A stretch of 64,000 nt of DNA from Toxorhynchites rutilus septentrionalis (GCF_029784135.1 NC_073745.1:52962285-53026284), one strand, 5' to 3'. Positions 1-11,165 are shown, counted from the stretch's first letter. Notes: a model not told the origin generated them from the letters alone. Numbers and translations: made by a program.

Positions 1-690
1 CACCATTGAAACCAGATCATCTTGAATGACGAAACTGATCATCAATCCAATGTTCATGGATACTCCACTATCTGTAGCACATGAAATTTGTTAGTCAAGC
101 TGTCACGTTTTACGACGCAGTGAAGGGGCGGATAACATTATAGAGCCTCGGGTTCTAGATCTCCAGAATCAGTTAACTTCTCTGTAAGTTCCTCCAGAAA
201 ATACTCCTTTATGAGGTCTGAATACGCTTTCGCCAGTAGTAGATTAGCTTAGAGGCGTCACTTCAAGGGGAGAAATTATCGGATGCTAATTTACATAACG
301 TCCTGAAATGTTATCGCTGCAAAATGCGCTTTAAAAAGTCTTTCGTCTACCTATCGTCACTCTTCAGGTGAACTAATATAGCAGACGTGGAAAAAAATTG
401 TGGGTGAAAATGATGCCGGAAACAACCCATCCGAGTACGGTCTTCCGCGGCGGACCAATCACTTGTATTCCTCAATGAGTTCGTAATTGACCTCATCCCG
501 TCAGTGAATATCAGTTTATGGCTACTGTATTTTCGAGCAGTAAGTTCCAAGTAGCTCGTACGAGCGATTTCTTCTGCCTGACCCGTTTTATAAATACTCT
601 TGATAGTCCAATCTATTCGCACCGGGGGAACATTCCATGGTCTGGATAGAACTCTAAAAACCATAGTGGGAGAAGGAAGCTGTTCGGAGG
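1..690. other. No gene recognised
   Basis: Short open frames occur on both strands but none shows a recognisable motif, splice-site pair or repeat boundary. The right end runs into the LINE fragment that begins near 690. Confidence 0.4.
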
Positions 691-1330
691 TTAGTTCTGA
701 AAAACGTCTTCCTGCTTCTTCGAACATTCAGGTTGAAGTTTCGTTTGAACGCTCGAGAGTGCGACAAGCACGGCGAACCAGAGTGCGACTGAGGTGAAAT
801 TACGAACTCCACATTCGGTGTAGAGAGAAAGAATAGGAAATGATCTGATTGCACCAGATGATACTCGTTAGAGGCGAATGAACTGCATAGTTTAAAGCCT
901 CTTAAAAACAAAGAAAGAAAGAAAGATACTCGTAATAAGCTGTTGTAAATTGGTCGTAGGCCATGAAGGTCCGTAGGGTTGAATAGTTCGATTCCGTAAA
1001 GAAGTTTCGAGGTTATAGTAGCATATAGTAGCAAGGGTTCGTCGTTGTCCCCACCATCGGAACGCTTTGATAAAGTTGAACCGTTTTCGCAAGTCGTTTC
1101 GTGTCCTTGCGACATGCGTTTTTGTTGTCCTTCGACGATTTATCCAAGCACCTAGAACCCTTGTCGAGCTAACCTTCTGGATCACAGAGTTGCGTAATTT
1201 AGGCTTCGGTATTCGGTTGAAATGATGACGTTTTTTGCTGCAGATATGGATCATCGTGCTTTTAGATGGGTTGATTGTGAAGCCAACCGATGTCGTCCAC
1301 TTGTTTAACGTCTCGATGTTACCTTGCAGG
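691..1330 (-). pseudogene. Non-LTR retrotransposon (LINE) reverse transcriptase, C-terminal fragment
   Basis: Read on the minus strand, about 1310-960 encodes a run ending the RT palm: a NPSKS-type stretch (VGFTINPSKST), then SSTRVLGAWINR, then a basic segment RNDLRKRFNFIKAF. This is the usual order in Jockey/R1/LOA-type LINEs. The thumb-like continuation (TSKLLYGIELFNPTDLHGL, about 1050-960) is in another frame, so at least one frameshift is present. Weak similarity may extend upstream on this strand to about 1560. Open frames on the plus strand at 1290-1580 are antisense shadows. No start, no endonuclease domain and no 3' tail were found, so this is a dead internal fragment. The clade is not certain. 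Confidence 0.7.
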
Positions 1331-1941
1331 TGCTAATGGGCAACTGCCGTATACTTGCTTGAACACGAAATTTCAAAATCAACTGCGTAGCCACGGAGGA
1401 CACAGTGGGATAACGGAATATCGAAAGCGGGATTCACTACCAACAGGAAGCGAGTGGGTGAAAAGGCACCGCCTTGTGGCACTCAATTCTCTTGAAACAT
1501 TGGACCAGGTTGAATGCTGCGTTTCACTCTTGGGTACACAAAGATTCTGCAGGAAATTTTTGCACTATTACTGGGTATAGACTTCCGCGATGAAATTAAA
1601 ACAGTGTGATGTTATACGAGCGTCAACAGCGTTCGATGGAACGATGACGCCAATCCCTACGCCTAGAACTCCCTAGTGAATTTTGTGCGTTGTAGCTTCA
1701 ATTCCTGAAACAGCTTCACTTCACTCTTTTGTTTTTAAGGGGCTTCAAACTTTGCAGTTCGCTCGCCTCTAAATACCTGAGACAGCAGCTGCATCATCAA
1801 GTTTAGTTGCGACGCAATGTCGACAAGAAAACATATCACATTTGTTTACGTTACTATAAGTTTTTTATTGTTCTGGTGTCGAAATCCTTCGAGAGAAAAC
1901 ATTCCTTTGGTTGCGCAATACAAGACCGATTTAGTCTAGTA

Positions 1942-3169
1942 TTAGGCTGTCAAAAAAGTCCTGCGGTATTTTTTTTGAATTTTTATTTGTTCATAAAATT
2001 AGTTACAATCATCTGTTTTAAGTCGAATATGCGCCGTTTTGTTCGATGATTTGTTCCCAACGAGATGCCAACTTCATAATACCCCTGTTATAGAAGCTCG
2101 CTTCCTTATTGGGAAAAAACTCGGATAGCCAATTTTCACAGGCCTCTTTTGTGGATAACTTCTGACTACCTAGCTCGTTCGCCATGGACAAAAACAGGTG
2201 GTAGTCATTTGGTGCATGGTCCGGATTATACGGCGGATGCAAAAGAACCTCCCATCCGAGCTCCCGGAGCTTCTGGCGCGTCACCAAAGAAGTGTGTGGC
2301 CTGGCGTTGTCCTGATGGAAGACAATGCGGCCTCTGTTTATCAAAGATGGCCTCTTCTTCATGAGTGCTACCTTCAAGCGGTCCAGTTGTTGGCAGTACA
2401 GGTCCGAATTGAGCGTTTGGCCATAGGGAAGCAGTTCATAATAGATTATTCCTTGTCAATCCCACCAAACACACAGCAGAACCTTCCTGGCCGTTAATGA
2501 GGGCTTGGCCACCGTCTGAGCCGCTTCAGCGGGCTTCGACCACGACCGTTTGCGCTTCACGTTGTCGTAAGTGACCCACTTTTCATCGCCAGTCACCATC
2601 CGCTTCAGAAACGGGTCGATGTTTTTTTGCATCAACGTGTGTGGCACCCATACATCGAGCTTCTTTGTGAATCCAAGCTTCTTCAAATGGTTAATAACGG
2701 TTTGATGACTTATCCCCAGCTCTTGGCCGATGCTACGGCTGCTACTATGCCGGTCTTTCTCGGCTAATTCAGCGATTTTGTCGCAATTTTCGACGACAGG
2801 CCTTCCGGAGCGTGGCGCATCTTCGACGACCTCTACACCAGAACGAAAACGTTGAAACCATCGTTGTGCGGTGGAAATGGAAACTGTATCGGGTCCATAA
2901 ACTGCACAAATTTTATTGGCAGCTTGAGATGCATTTTTGCCTTTGTCATAGTAGTACTGTCGGATTTTCTCTTTATTTTGCTCCATATTTGCGACACTAT
3001 AACTCACGAACGACTTAACCAAACAAAACACTGTCATGGACTATATTATAGCGCGCAAAAATACCTTTCCAACAAGCTATAGTATGACTTGATACAAAGA
3101 ATACAACTAGAACTACACGCTTACAACGACACCTCGCGGAAATACCGCAGGACTTTTTTGACAGCCTAA
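1942..3169 (-). mobile_element. mariner transposon with intact terminal inverted repeats
   Basis: The left end (1942) reads TTAGGCTGTCAAAAAAGTCC and the right end (3169) is its inverse. Perfect pairing continues for about 29 bases, through CTGCGGTATT. The element is flanked by TA on both sides (1940-1941 and 3170-3171), the expected target duplication. Its length of 1228 bp fits mariners. The terminal sequence resembles the cecropia/Hsmar1 subfamily (TTAGGTTGG type). The transposase runs on the minus strand. Near-identical termini suggest a fairly recent insertion. It lies about 540 bp beyond the stop codon of the PCM1-like gene, in the same orientation, so it may sit in or just past that gene's 3' UTR. 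Confidence 0.93.
2018..2986 (-). pseudogene. mariner transposase with one nonsense codon
   Basis: Translation from the ATG at 2986 (MEQNKEKIRQYYYDKGK) gives an N-terminal helix-turn-helix region (SISTAQRWFQRFRSG, then SIGQELGISHQTVINHL). The catalytic triad is present: D in VTGDEKW, D in VFHQDNARPH, and D in PNDYHLF. The last two are separated by 34 residues, the D,D34D signature of mariner. The frame is open over about 322 codons except for one TGA at 2458-2456, after CVWWD, where mariners usually have Trp (WWDWKG type). A single TGG to TGA change would explain it. The C-terminus ends ASRWEQIIEQNGAYST. As sequenced it would give a truncated, inactive protein. Confidence 0.92.
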
Positions 3170-3707
3170 TATGTATGTCTATTATCTTTTTCAAAACGTT
3201 TGCCGAAAGCAGAATATTAGCAATTCCAAACAGAACTAAAAAAATTGGGGAAGGTACAAAACACACGAATCTAAGTCCACATCAATTAGTATTATTATAC
3301 ACTCGAGATCAAATCAGCACTACTCGCTTATTTAGACACACTCAAAAACTTCGTAACCTGGGTACTCAAACCACACTTACCATTGGTGGATTCAAAACAG
3401 GATGCGCCATCATCCATCGAGGGGTGGATAAATCTTAACGAGCTAAACTAAATTGGACCGAGGGAGAAGGAATTTGCGGCAATGCACAAAATGCAACAAT
3501 GCACTATTCCGAACGAAAACAACCGTGCAGAACTAAAATCTACGTTGTGTTGATCTAACCTACTAACTACCATCTACAGAAGTACGTGTGTGAAAAGAAC
3601 TAATAAAAGGATAAAGCAACTATGGTTGGATTATGGTTTGCTTTAGCTTCGCTGATCGACTAGTATGTATCATTTCCAGCTCTAATACCGCTCCCGCTTT
3701 GCTGGGA
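3170..3707 (-). other. Probable 3' UTR/flank of the PCM1-like gene
   Basis: This lies directly downstream of the stop codon at 3708 on the minus strand. No canonical minus-strand AATAAA was found between the stop and the mariner, so the polyadenylation site is unresolved. Plus-strand open frames have no features of a gene. Confidence 0.35.
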
Positions 3708-4583
3708 TTACCTTCTAAAGTTGTCCCAGTAGTTGTTGGCGCGAACACCCGGCAAGACCTGATTGTTGAGAGCCTGGGTTTGCTGAGAAACGACGTTGCT
3801 GCTGTTTAGATTACTGCTGTTGTTGAGATTGTTCAAGCAAGCTTGCTGCGGCGGCAGTGACGGTGGTGGCATAACGGATCCCGCCTGCTGCATGCCAGCA
3901 GTGGGGCCATTGGCCAAATTGTTGATCATATTGGATGGCCCAAGGCTGCTGCTGCCACCACCACTGACGGAAGCATTGTTGTACACCGGCTGCTGCTGGT
4001 GCTGTAGATTGGCGTCCTCGTTACCGTTGACGGACGTCCCGCCCTGAAGGGGATTACTGAGATTCATGAAGTTATTCGAATGCTGCTGCAGAGACACCTG
4101 GTGATCGTAAAGCGACTGCTGCTGCTGCTGTTGAAGCTGTTGCTGTTGCTGCTGCTCATAGATAGCGTTGTTAGCGGTGTTAATGTTAACGTGTCTGAGA
4201 TTGCGATAACTGCGATGACTGCTGCTGCTACTGGTAGCGTTAGCGTTTGAGATGTTAGTATTATTGCGCTGTATTTGCTGGTTGACCGAGTATTGGGACG
4301 ATTGCTGCGAGGTGGTCGGAGTGAAGGATTGGAATTGGCTGGAGCTTCCCAGTGTTCCGTATGGGTTTTGCTGGAGGGTACCGGTTGGTGGAAGCGAGTG
4401 GTACGGAGAGGATGGGGTTTGCTGATGTGTCATCGATGGCTGCTCCGAACGTGCCCGACTGTATATAGAACTAGACAGTGCGGATGCTGCGTGCAATGAG
4501 TTGTTCGGTGGGGTGGATTCCGCACGAATCACGTGTGCATCGTTCAGAAGCATATTACCACTGTTGAGTATGCGTTCCTGCAG
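3708..4583 (-). CDS. PCM1/Combover-like protein, last exon
   Basis: This is the final coding exon (about residues 945-1235). The acceptor is strong: a long pyrimidine run, then ccacag, at 4584-4590. It joins in phase 0 to the donor at 15954. The heptad pattern runs across the junction (ending INNLNNAVLL, then LQERILNSG), which supports the splice. The rest is low-complexity and Gln/Asn/Ser-rich: a poly-Q block encoded at about 4105-4160, repeated NNLNNSSNLNSS-type runs, then the end VRANNYWDNFRR and a stop. Such a disordered tail is common in insect scaffolding proteins. The plus-strand frames here are CAG-repeat shadows. Confidence 0.85.
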   Translation of the reverse strand: MQERILNSGNMLLNDAHVIRAESTPPNNSLHAASALSSSIYSRARSEQPSMTHQQTPSSPYHSLPPTGTLQQNPYGTLGSSSQFQSFTPTTSQQSSQYSVNQQIQRNNTNISNANATSSSSSHRSYRNLRHVNINTANNAIYEQQQQQQLQQQQQQSLYDHQVSLQQHSNNFMNLSNPLQGGTSVNGNEDANLQHQQQPVYNNASVSGGGSSSLGPSNMINNLANGPTAGMQQAGSVMPPPSLPPQQACLNNLNNSSNLNSSNVVSQQTQALNNQVLPGVRANNYWDNFRR

Positions 4584-4829
4584 CTGTGGAAAGAGAAAAA
4601 AAAACTAAATCAGAATTTAAAAAAACCTCTTTGTTAGAAAATGAACTTAATTTTTTTTAAATTGTTTTTCAATTGTTCTTATTTTTGTATTGTTTGTTTT
4701 GTATTGTATATTGTAAATTATATCCTACATTTCATTCTCTGACTAAAATTTTGTAGGTCTAACATAAAACATAAAACATAAAAAACTTAGCATTTCAAAA
4801 AATGTTTCCTTTAAAACTGTATGTTCTAT

Positions 4830-5110
4830 CTACCGCCGAGTGTATGAGCTTAAACCATAAGCCCCACCCATAGGGAGTGCAGAAACGTACAAATTGCTGG
4901 AGCTGATCTGTGAGCCACGCGAGTGCGTGTACAAATGCACATTCAGTCAGTCTTATTCCAACCTTCCAATCGACAAGACAACATTAAAAGTAGAGCTTTT
5001 AAATAAGTAAAATCAATCCAGTTGTGTTATTTTCAAACTTTGTGCCTTGTTTTCGACTGGACTTAGCTTGTAGATCCATGATAGGACCCCACCAGTGGTA
5101 ATCCTTTGTG
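4830..5110 (+). repeat. Possible LTR plus leader fragment of an LTR retrotransposon
   Basis: A TG...CA-like block (about 4830-5080) is followed by GGACCCCACCAGTGGTAATC at 5087-5106. The same 20-base string recurs on the minus strand near 48235-48215, just upstream of a gag-like ORF, where it looks like retrotransposon leader sequence. No second LTR or polyprotein is attached, so this would be a truncated remnant. LTR limits are uncertain. Confidence 0.35.
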
Positions 5111-5779
5111 GACACCTACAACTGTAAGATTTTCATACAGTCCACAATTCTAGAACCGACGACCGAATACCGATTTTTAAATCCGATTCCGAACACTGTA
5201 TGAACTAGAGATGGGCAAAACAGTTCACTTTGATGAACGGTTCACTCACTAACCGTTCATCTAAGTGAATCAGTTCTTTTGAACCGTTCTTTCACTCTTT
5301 CATTCAGAACTCAACATCAGGGCCTGACAATTTCACTTCAATTAGCACATCGTCACTCAATAATGTGTCTATCGCTTCTCAGAACAGAACCAGAACCATG
5401 CAGGCTATAAATATATCTATTCTCTTTTCACGCACAATAAGAAAAATATCTCGTCTCTTTCGTACATATTCCTTTCATTTCACGTTGATTCCTTTCATTC
5501 TGCAAACAAAAGCGACGTTAGAAATCGTCACTTAGAAATTAATTTGAAGCATCCATGTATTCTGGCCGTTTGTATAGAAATGAATGTTTCCTTGTTGCAT
5601 TCGAAACTTATTCACTGAAACTAATGAAAACGGTGCAGTGAGTGCTGTGTAGTATGCCTGCAGGAGTAATTATTTACCGGCGCTAGTTGTCAGTGTGAAA
5701 TTAGTGATGAAACGGATAGTGGTTTGGTCGGATACTGGATACCGATCAGCTTCGAGTCCGGATAGCCGAGTATTCGACA

Positions 5780-6350
5780 GCCCGATGTTTGTGTTTGTGC
5801 TTGTTTGTGTGCGTGCACGTGTATTTGTGTGGGTGTTTGTGTATGTTCGCGCGTTTTTTAGGTGTTTGTGTGCGTGTGTGCGCGTGCGTTTGGGCGTGTT
5901 TTTTTGCTTGCATGCAGGTGTGCGCTTTTTTTATGCGCGGGCATGTGTAGTCGTGTTTGCGCGCATTTGTGCGTGTTTGTGTGCGCGTGTGTACGTGCGT
6001 TTACGCGTGTTTTTTTCTTGCTTGTGTGCAGGTGTGCGCGTTTTTTGTGCATGGGCATGTGTGGGTGTGTGTGCGTACGCGTGCACGTATTTGTGCGTAT
6101 TTGTGTGCGTGTGTGCACGTGCGTGCTCGATTCTTTCCGCGCGTGCGTCTGGGCGTGTGCACGTTTGTGTGCGTGTATGTGCGTTTGTGCGCACCTGTGC
6201 GTCCATTTGTATGTTTGTGTGCGCTCGCGTTTTTGTGCATGTTTACGCGTGTGTGTGCGTGTTTGTGCACCCAATGGTATGTGCGTGCTCGTGCTTCCGG
6301 CGTTGTGTATGCGTTTGTGCGTGCGCTCACAATTCTGCGTGGGCACGCTG
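5780..6350. repeat. GT/GC-alternating degenerate minisatellite
   Basis: About 570 bp of alternating purine-pyrimidine sequence (tgtgtgcgtgcg types) with a higher-order period near 114 bp: the string CAGGTGTGCGC recurs at 5915 and 6029 with matching surroundings. Overlapping open frames in several frames on both strands are by-products of the composition, giving Cys/Val/Arg-rich or His/Thr-rich translations, and are not genes. Such sequence can adopt left-handed Z-DNA. Confidence 0.85.
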
Positions 6351-6506
6351 AAAGCGCAGACCTAGTCGAAAATCGCGTAATTTCGAGCAAATCGTGTAAA
6401 AAAAATCGCGTAATTTCAAGCAAATCGCATAAAAAAATCGCGTAATTTTGAGCGAATAGCGTAAAAAATATCATGCAAAAAACGCATTAAAAAGAATCCA
6501 GCGTAC

Positions 6507-6722
6507 TTGCAAATAACATGCTTCTTCGTAACATGGAATACATGTTTGATACAGGAAATATAATAAAATGAAGACAACTCAAATCGGACTACTCTTTTCA
6601 CCCTTAGAGAGGGTGAAAAACTTGAGAAAGGAATAGTCCGATCTGTGCCGTCTTTCATTTTATTATATTTTCTGTAACAAACATGTATTCCAAATAACAG
6701 AGAAACATGTTATTTACAAGTG
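6507..6722. repeat. Inverted duplication (fold-back) of Helitron-like repeat sequence
   Basis: Two arms of about 95 bp face each other around a short loop (CACCCTTAGAGAGGGTG, itself a small hairpin). Each arm carries the segment that precedes the 3' end of the Helitron-like repeats elsewhere (for example 29740-29810: TTTTCTGTATCAAACAT and ACATGTTATTTGCAAGTG). It lies inside the hAT element 5206-8028. Confidence 0.75.
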
Positions 6723-7714
6723 ATTGAAGAATTTTGAACACGGTCCGCGACGATCCATTTTGGTAAAATAAAACTTACGTTTGAAAGCAGCAAGCATCCT
6801 CTAACATGCGAAATGAAAATAAATATAACCCGTTCAAGCAGTTTTAATCGTCAGTGAAAGCTTCTGCTTTTATACTTGTAAGAGAACGAGAGAGGAAAGG
6901 AACGAAACAAAAGAATCAATGTTACTGTATGCGTAGAGAATATTTCGTTTCCACTTCACCCCGATACACTGAAATTAATCCACCGAAAATGACTGTAGTG
7001 GAAGTGAGAGTTGTATGAATAAAATTCAATCGTATTTATTAGCTTCGAAAATAACTAGCCCTGCTCAACATCAATAGACAGCTATTAATTGATATCATTG
7101 GATTGGATAGTGTACGTATTGGATTCCTATTTTTGAAATTTAGTGGGGAAAGATAAGCTTATTCACTAAAAGTCGCAAACTGTATGTGAAAATATGTTTA
7201 TCGGTCGACAAAAGTGTTTGTAATAATTTGATGCGCACAAAATATGTGCAATTTTTCATATTCTCTTTTTGGACAACACACAGGTTCCATGTAATATCAT
7301 ATTTTATAATGTTCATTCAGGGAAAAAAAATCAGCAGCGCTTTTCACTAACAATCATTCATACAAACAATCACGATAACACGTACACGCAATAGGCCAAA
7401 CAATGAATTGAGAGCAACCAAAAAACTTTTTTCTCAACATACCCTCACTATAACATTTTATGTTTACCTAATCCATGAATAGCTCCAGCGCAGAAAGTAT
7501 ATGATTGTTACGCGGAATTGAAGGAATACTAGTTTATATATATAGTTTTGCTTTTAAAACTACCAAAATTTTGTTTTATTTTTCACCCAAAATTGAGTAT
7601 ACATTAACAAAATAAACCCTGCGTTACATGCATTTTGCTCATAAATGACAAATCGTTTTATTTTCCTTACAAGCGTTCTCGTTATTTTCATCCATTCCGT
7701 CCAGCGCAAATCAG

Positions 7715-7945
7715 TTCAGCTGCACTAGTTCGTTCGCAAATAGTTTTGCACGCAAACACTTCGTTCTCAAACAGTTCGTTCCCAAACAGTTCACTCTCAA
7801 TCAGTTCTTTCCCATACAGTTCACTCTCAATCAGTTCTTTCACAAACAGTTCACTCTCAAACAGTTCACTCGCAAACCGTTCTTACGGAATCAGTTCGTT
7901 CACAAACCGTTCGCTCGCAATCAGTTCGTGGGGAGAACTACCGTT
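7715..7945. repeat. Subterminal tandem repeats of the hAT element
   Basis: A roughly 15-bp unit of the type CAGTTCnTTCnCAAA recurs more than ten times with small changes (CAGTTCACTCTCAAT, CAGTTCGTTCCCAAA and so on). Subterminal arrays are typical transposase-binding regions of hAT elements. The Ser-rich open frame at 7635-8054 is an artefact of this repeat. Confidence 0.8.
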
Positions 7946-8036
7946 CTTTGAAAAAGAACGACCGCTCGTTCTCTCTTTTCGGCGAACTAGTTCTTTCGTA
8001 CCGTTCGTGAACGGTTTGCCCATCTCTAGTATGAAC

Positions 8037-9635
8037 TACAGAATTTTGGTCTGACAATAAAATATAGGGAATAGTTCAAGCTTTCACCAAAAAGATACAA
8101 ATAAAAATAGATTTAAAAAAAACATTTCGAAAATTAAAATTAGTTTTTCTTAAAAACATTTTTTTCTTTAAATTCTGCTACTGTTAAGTAATTTTTTAGG
8201 GATTATTTTTGATTTTTTTTTCAGCGTAATTTAAAAAAAAGTTTGGGTTTTTTCATGTTTGAGTTTTTTCATGAAGATTTTGCTACATTTCATTCTTTGA
8301 CCAAAATTTTGTAGGTATCATAGTTTTTGAATTAGAATTTTTTGTAAAAACTTAAATACAAAACTGGCCCTTTTAAAAAAGTAGTCTATTTTTTTGGAGA
8401 TTTCAAGTATGCAAAGTTGCTCAAATGACTCAAATGTGTTTACACCCATAACGTTTCACTGGCATTAAATTCGTCCATTGAAAATGTGTACGTTATATAG
8501 AGGTAAAATGTACGTTATATTGAGTGACGTTATGTCGAGGGCACGTTATATCAAAGTTTCGCTGTGCTTATGATGGAGACTACCTAAAATCACAATTTTC
8601 ATCATCATATGACCAATTCACATTACAGCTGATTTTTTACAAGAGCGTATTCAAAACCATTGATCTTTCTTCCAATTCAAATCCCTTGATTCGTCCACTT
8701 TTTTGAAAGGTCTAGTTCAGCGCACCTGTGTCAAATCAGCTATTAAAATGTTTCCAATCATATAAAAAATGTCTTTTTCATGATTCACAGTAATTTTATA
8801 GGATATTTTTACGGATTCATATGTTTTCTAGGTTTATAAAGTTCACTATCTATAATTATTTGGTACTTATTCAGACCTTTTCTGGATTATAACACTTGCA
8901 AATATTGTAAACATCATGCTTGCACACCACTTGTATCAGATTGATATATCTAAATCATGTAATTAATGCATCTCGATGACCTCAATGTACTGATGTCCGA
9001 TGCACTGATGTTGGTTTGTCCACATGATTACACATTCTTTCTTCTTCGAGTTCCCGTACAACTATTCGCGTCTCACAAGCAGGAATTATAAACAAGTTTG
9101 ACATGGAATCAAAAACATGGTACAAAGACTCGAATATTCAAACAAATCTAAAATAATTCATCTTTCAACGTTTTTAGTACCTCGTCCAATGTTTCTGATT
9201 TTAACATGATTGGCGATTCTAATGTTGCCTCAGAACCTCAGTTGTACACTGCCAGTGATGAATCTTTGAAAAATCGAAGATTACTCAAACTTCCAATTAT
9301 TATCAATGGTAGTTTAAGAGTTTCAGTAAAATAAGGAACACGATATGAAAGTTATTCGGTTTTGTCAGTAATGATTTTTGCAACACTTTTTTTCTCCGAA
9401 TAAGTAATTTCTCTAAAATAACGTACGATTTTTTTAGTTTTTATTTTTTTTGTGCAAGTGAATCATTTTTTAGTGTCTTTAAAATGTTATCTTTGATGTC
9501 CAACTTTCTGGTGCCATAAGGTCACGTAAGTCTTGACATGGAAGTGGTCACTTCCATGATGATATTCAAGTTGGATATCGTCAAAAAACTAGTCAAAGCT
9601 CACATTTATTTAAACATACCACCGATTCAATTCAC
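8037..9635. other. AT-rich intron sequence, no gene
   Basis: About 8283-8320 (CTACATTTCATTCT, then AAAATTTTGTAGG) resembles 4721-4760, suggesting an old local duplication. 8495-8565 contains repeated ACGTTATATnnAG motifs like mariner-derived MITE ends; a similar motif cluster is at 14010-14095. A short coding-like stretch (about 9180-9330, following a tttttag) has no recognised homology. Confidence 0.4.
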
Positions 9636-9639
9636 GCCT

Positions 9640-10150
9640 ATTTGAGCTTGAGCTTGAGCTTGGGTAAACTGTACAATTCGTAGTTTCTCTCCGTGATTGA
9701 CCTGAACCAACCAAATTGCACAAAGAACACACAGAATGACGCTTGGGACTAGCAAATCATTCTCGTTGTGCAATTTTCGGTGATTCGAGCTTTAAATGGT
9801 CAATAGCGACGCCGGTCACGTCCTTACAGTCACCAGAGAAAGGGATGGAATATTAGTATGATATTCGCCGCCCGAAGGCCAGAAGGGTCGCCTCTATAGC
9901 GTGGTTCCCTAGCGTTTATTAAGGAAGGGATAATTGTTAGTGAGAAGTGGTAAGCATCATAATTCACTGTGGTAAGTGATGTAAACGCGGTCTATCGACC
10001 ACTCAACAAAACTAAATTTTGAGAATCTCATATCTTAAAATCTCATATCTCGGCAGAGATCTTTAGGTATCCTGAGAAGGAAAACTTGTAACATTAAATA
10101 GATTTTGAATTTCTCGCACATATTTGTTTACAAGCTAAACACAATCTACA
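9640..10150 (-). repeat. LINE 3'-end-like repeat (copy 1)
   Basis: It begins with GAGCTTGAGCTTGAGCTTGG and continues GTAAACTGTACAATTCGTAG..., nearly identical over about 500 bp to 46789-47240. The short tandem GAGCTT units at one end look like the 3' tail of a LINE lying on the minus strand. In the second copy this end abuts a 19-bp target duplication, which supports a retroposed terminus. Confidence 0.6.
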
Positions 10151-11157
10151 CAAACTACTTTAGATACGCAACATAAAGTGAACTCTGACAACTCCATAAT
10201 GTGAGGCACATCCTGGAGTTCGGAGTCAGTCATTTCAAGATGAATTCACATGGAAGCTTGCATTGTAGAAACTGCTGCAGCCCAGTTAACGCGCACCCAA
10301 TCTGAGAGCAGCCCAGTTGAAGAACACCCAGTTAGTGAACGATTACTGTGCTGTACTGCAATACAAACGAAACAACTTACACCTATCAACAGTGAAACCG
10401 AACATTAGAGACGCATTCGCTAGAGAGGATAATAGGTTAAGAGAAAAAGGAAAACCACCAGCGTATAAGTGAATCTCACTCTCCGAATCAATCCGCCACT
10501 CGCTCAGAACATGTTACATACACACATATCCGCCCGTCACTTTTACTTCTTCAAGTTATTGACTGCAGCGTGAGCTCCTATTTTGCTTACAATTGTATTT
10601 AAATCTGAAACCGTTAACAGTCATCGGAATTCGAATTAAAAGAACACAGCTGCCATATGAATATGTTAAGAAAGGGATGAAAAATAAAGCTTAGCTCGTA
10701 TCCTCAGTCCAGCGATGTTAGCGCTTCCTTTAGATGTGATACGTTCACTACGGCGATGTAAAAAAAACAAAGAATATCTTCATACCCGTTAGCATCTCTG
10801 AATCAACCACATGAAGCTAAGCATAATTTTTGCCATAATAGATATTTATAAACAGTCATCGCGAAACCGATTACGCGACGATAAAAACACAACACGCAAC
10901 TAAGAGCGCGAGAACTGAGAGAGCCGTGAAACCGTGAGCGTGGCGAACAAGAGCACATTGCGAGAGTGCCGACAATTAGGAGCACAACGATTAGAGAAAA
11001 TTCTAACTAACAAACAAATACGAGCCGAAAAAATGGCTTCTCTCGATCTGTTGAGTCACATATTATTTTTATTTCACTATAAAACATGGAATCCAACCAA
11101 ATTTCATTGGTTTTCCTTCCAGTAGAACAATGTTCTTCAGTTTCACTTGTCATGACA
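10151..11157. other. Unassigned intron sequence
   Basis: No coding homology recognised. Repeated ACCCAGTTnn motifs occur at 10280-10340. 10800-11030 is richer in GC than its surroundings but has no recognised domain. Confidence 0.3.
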
Positions 11158-11165
11158 CTTTCGAA

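Larger units (their letters stand above)
5206..8028. mobile_element. Large non-autonomous hAT-type element
   Basis: The left end reads TAGAGATGGGCAAAACAGTT and the right end is the inverse of TAGAGATGGGCAAACCGTTC. A perfect 8-bp duplication, GTATGAAC, flanks it (5198-5205 and 8029-8036), diagnostic of the hAT superfamily. No transposase was found. Inside are GT-rich minisatellite-like DNA (5780-6350), an inverted duplication (6507-6722) and subterminal repeats (about 5218-5300 and 7700-8000). The same terminal sequence bounds two other elements in this intron (11166-12171 and 12499-13798), so they form a family. Confidence 0.9.

Noticed and set aside
3796..4499. Leu- and Arg-rich plus-strand ORFs
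   Set aside because: Antisense of the poly-Gln exon of the PCM1-like gene.
5695..6474. Four long overlapping ORFs (Cys/Val-rich plus strand, His/Thr-rich minus strand)
   Set aside because: They exist because GT/GC-alternating repeat DNA lacks stop codons in several frames; no domain, start context or splice sites.
7715..7945. Regularly spaced repeats resembling a CRISPR array
   Set aside because: Units are contiguous and degenerate without unique spacers, and the genome is eukaryotic.
7635..8054. 139-aa Ser-rich ORF
   Set aside because: Translation of the hAT subterminal repeats; ends in the terminal inverted repeat.
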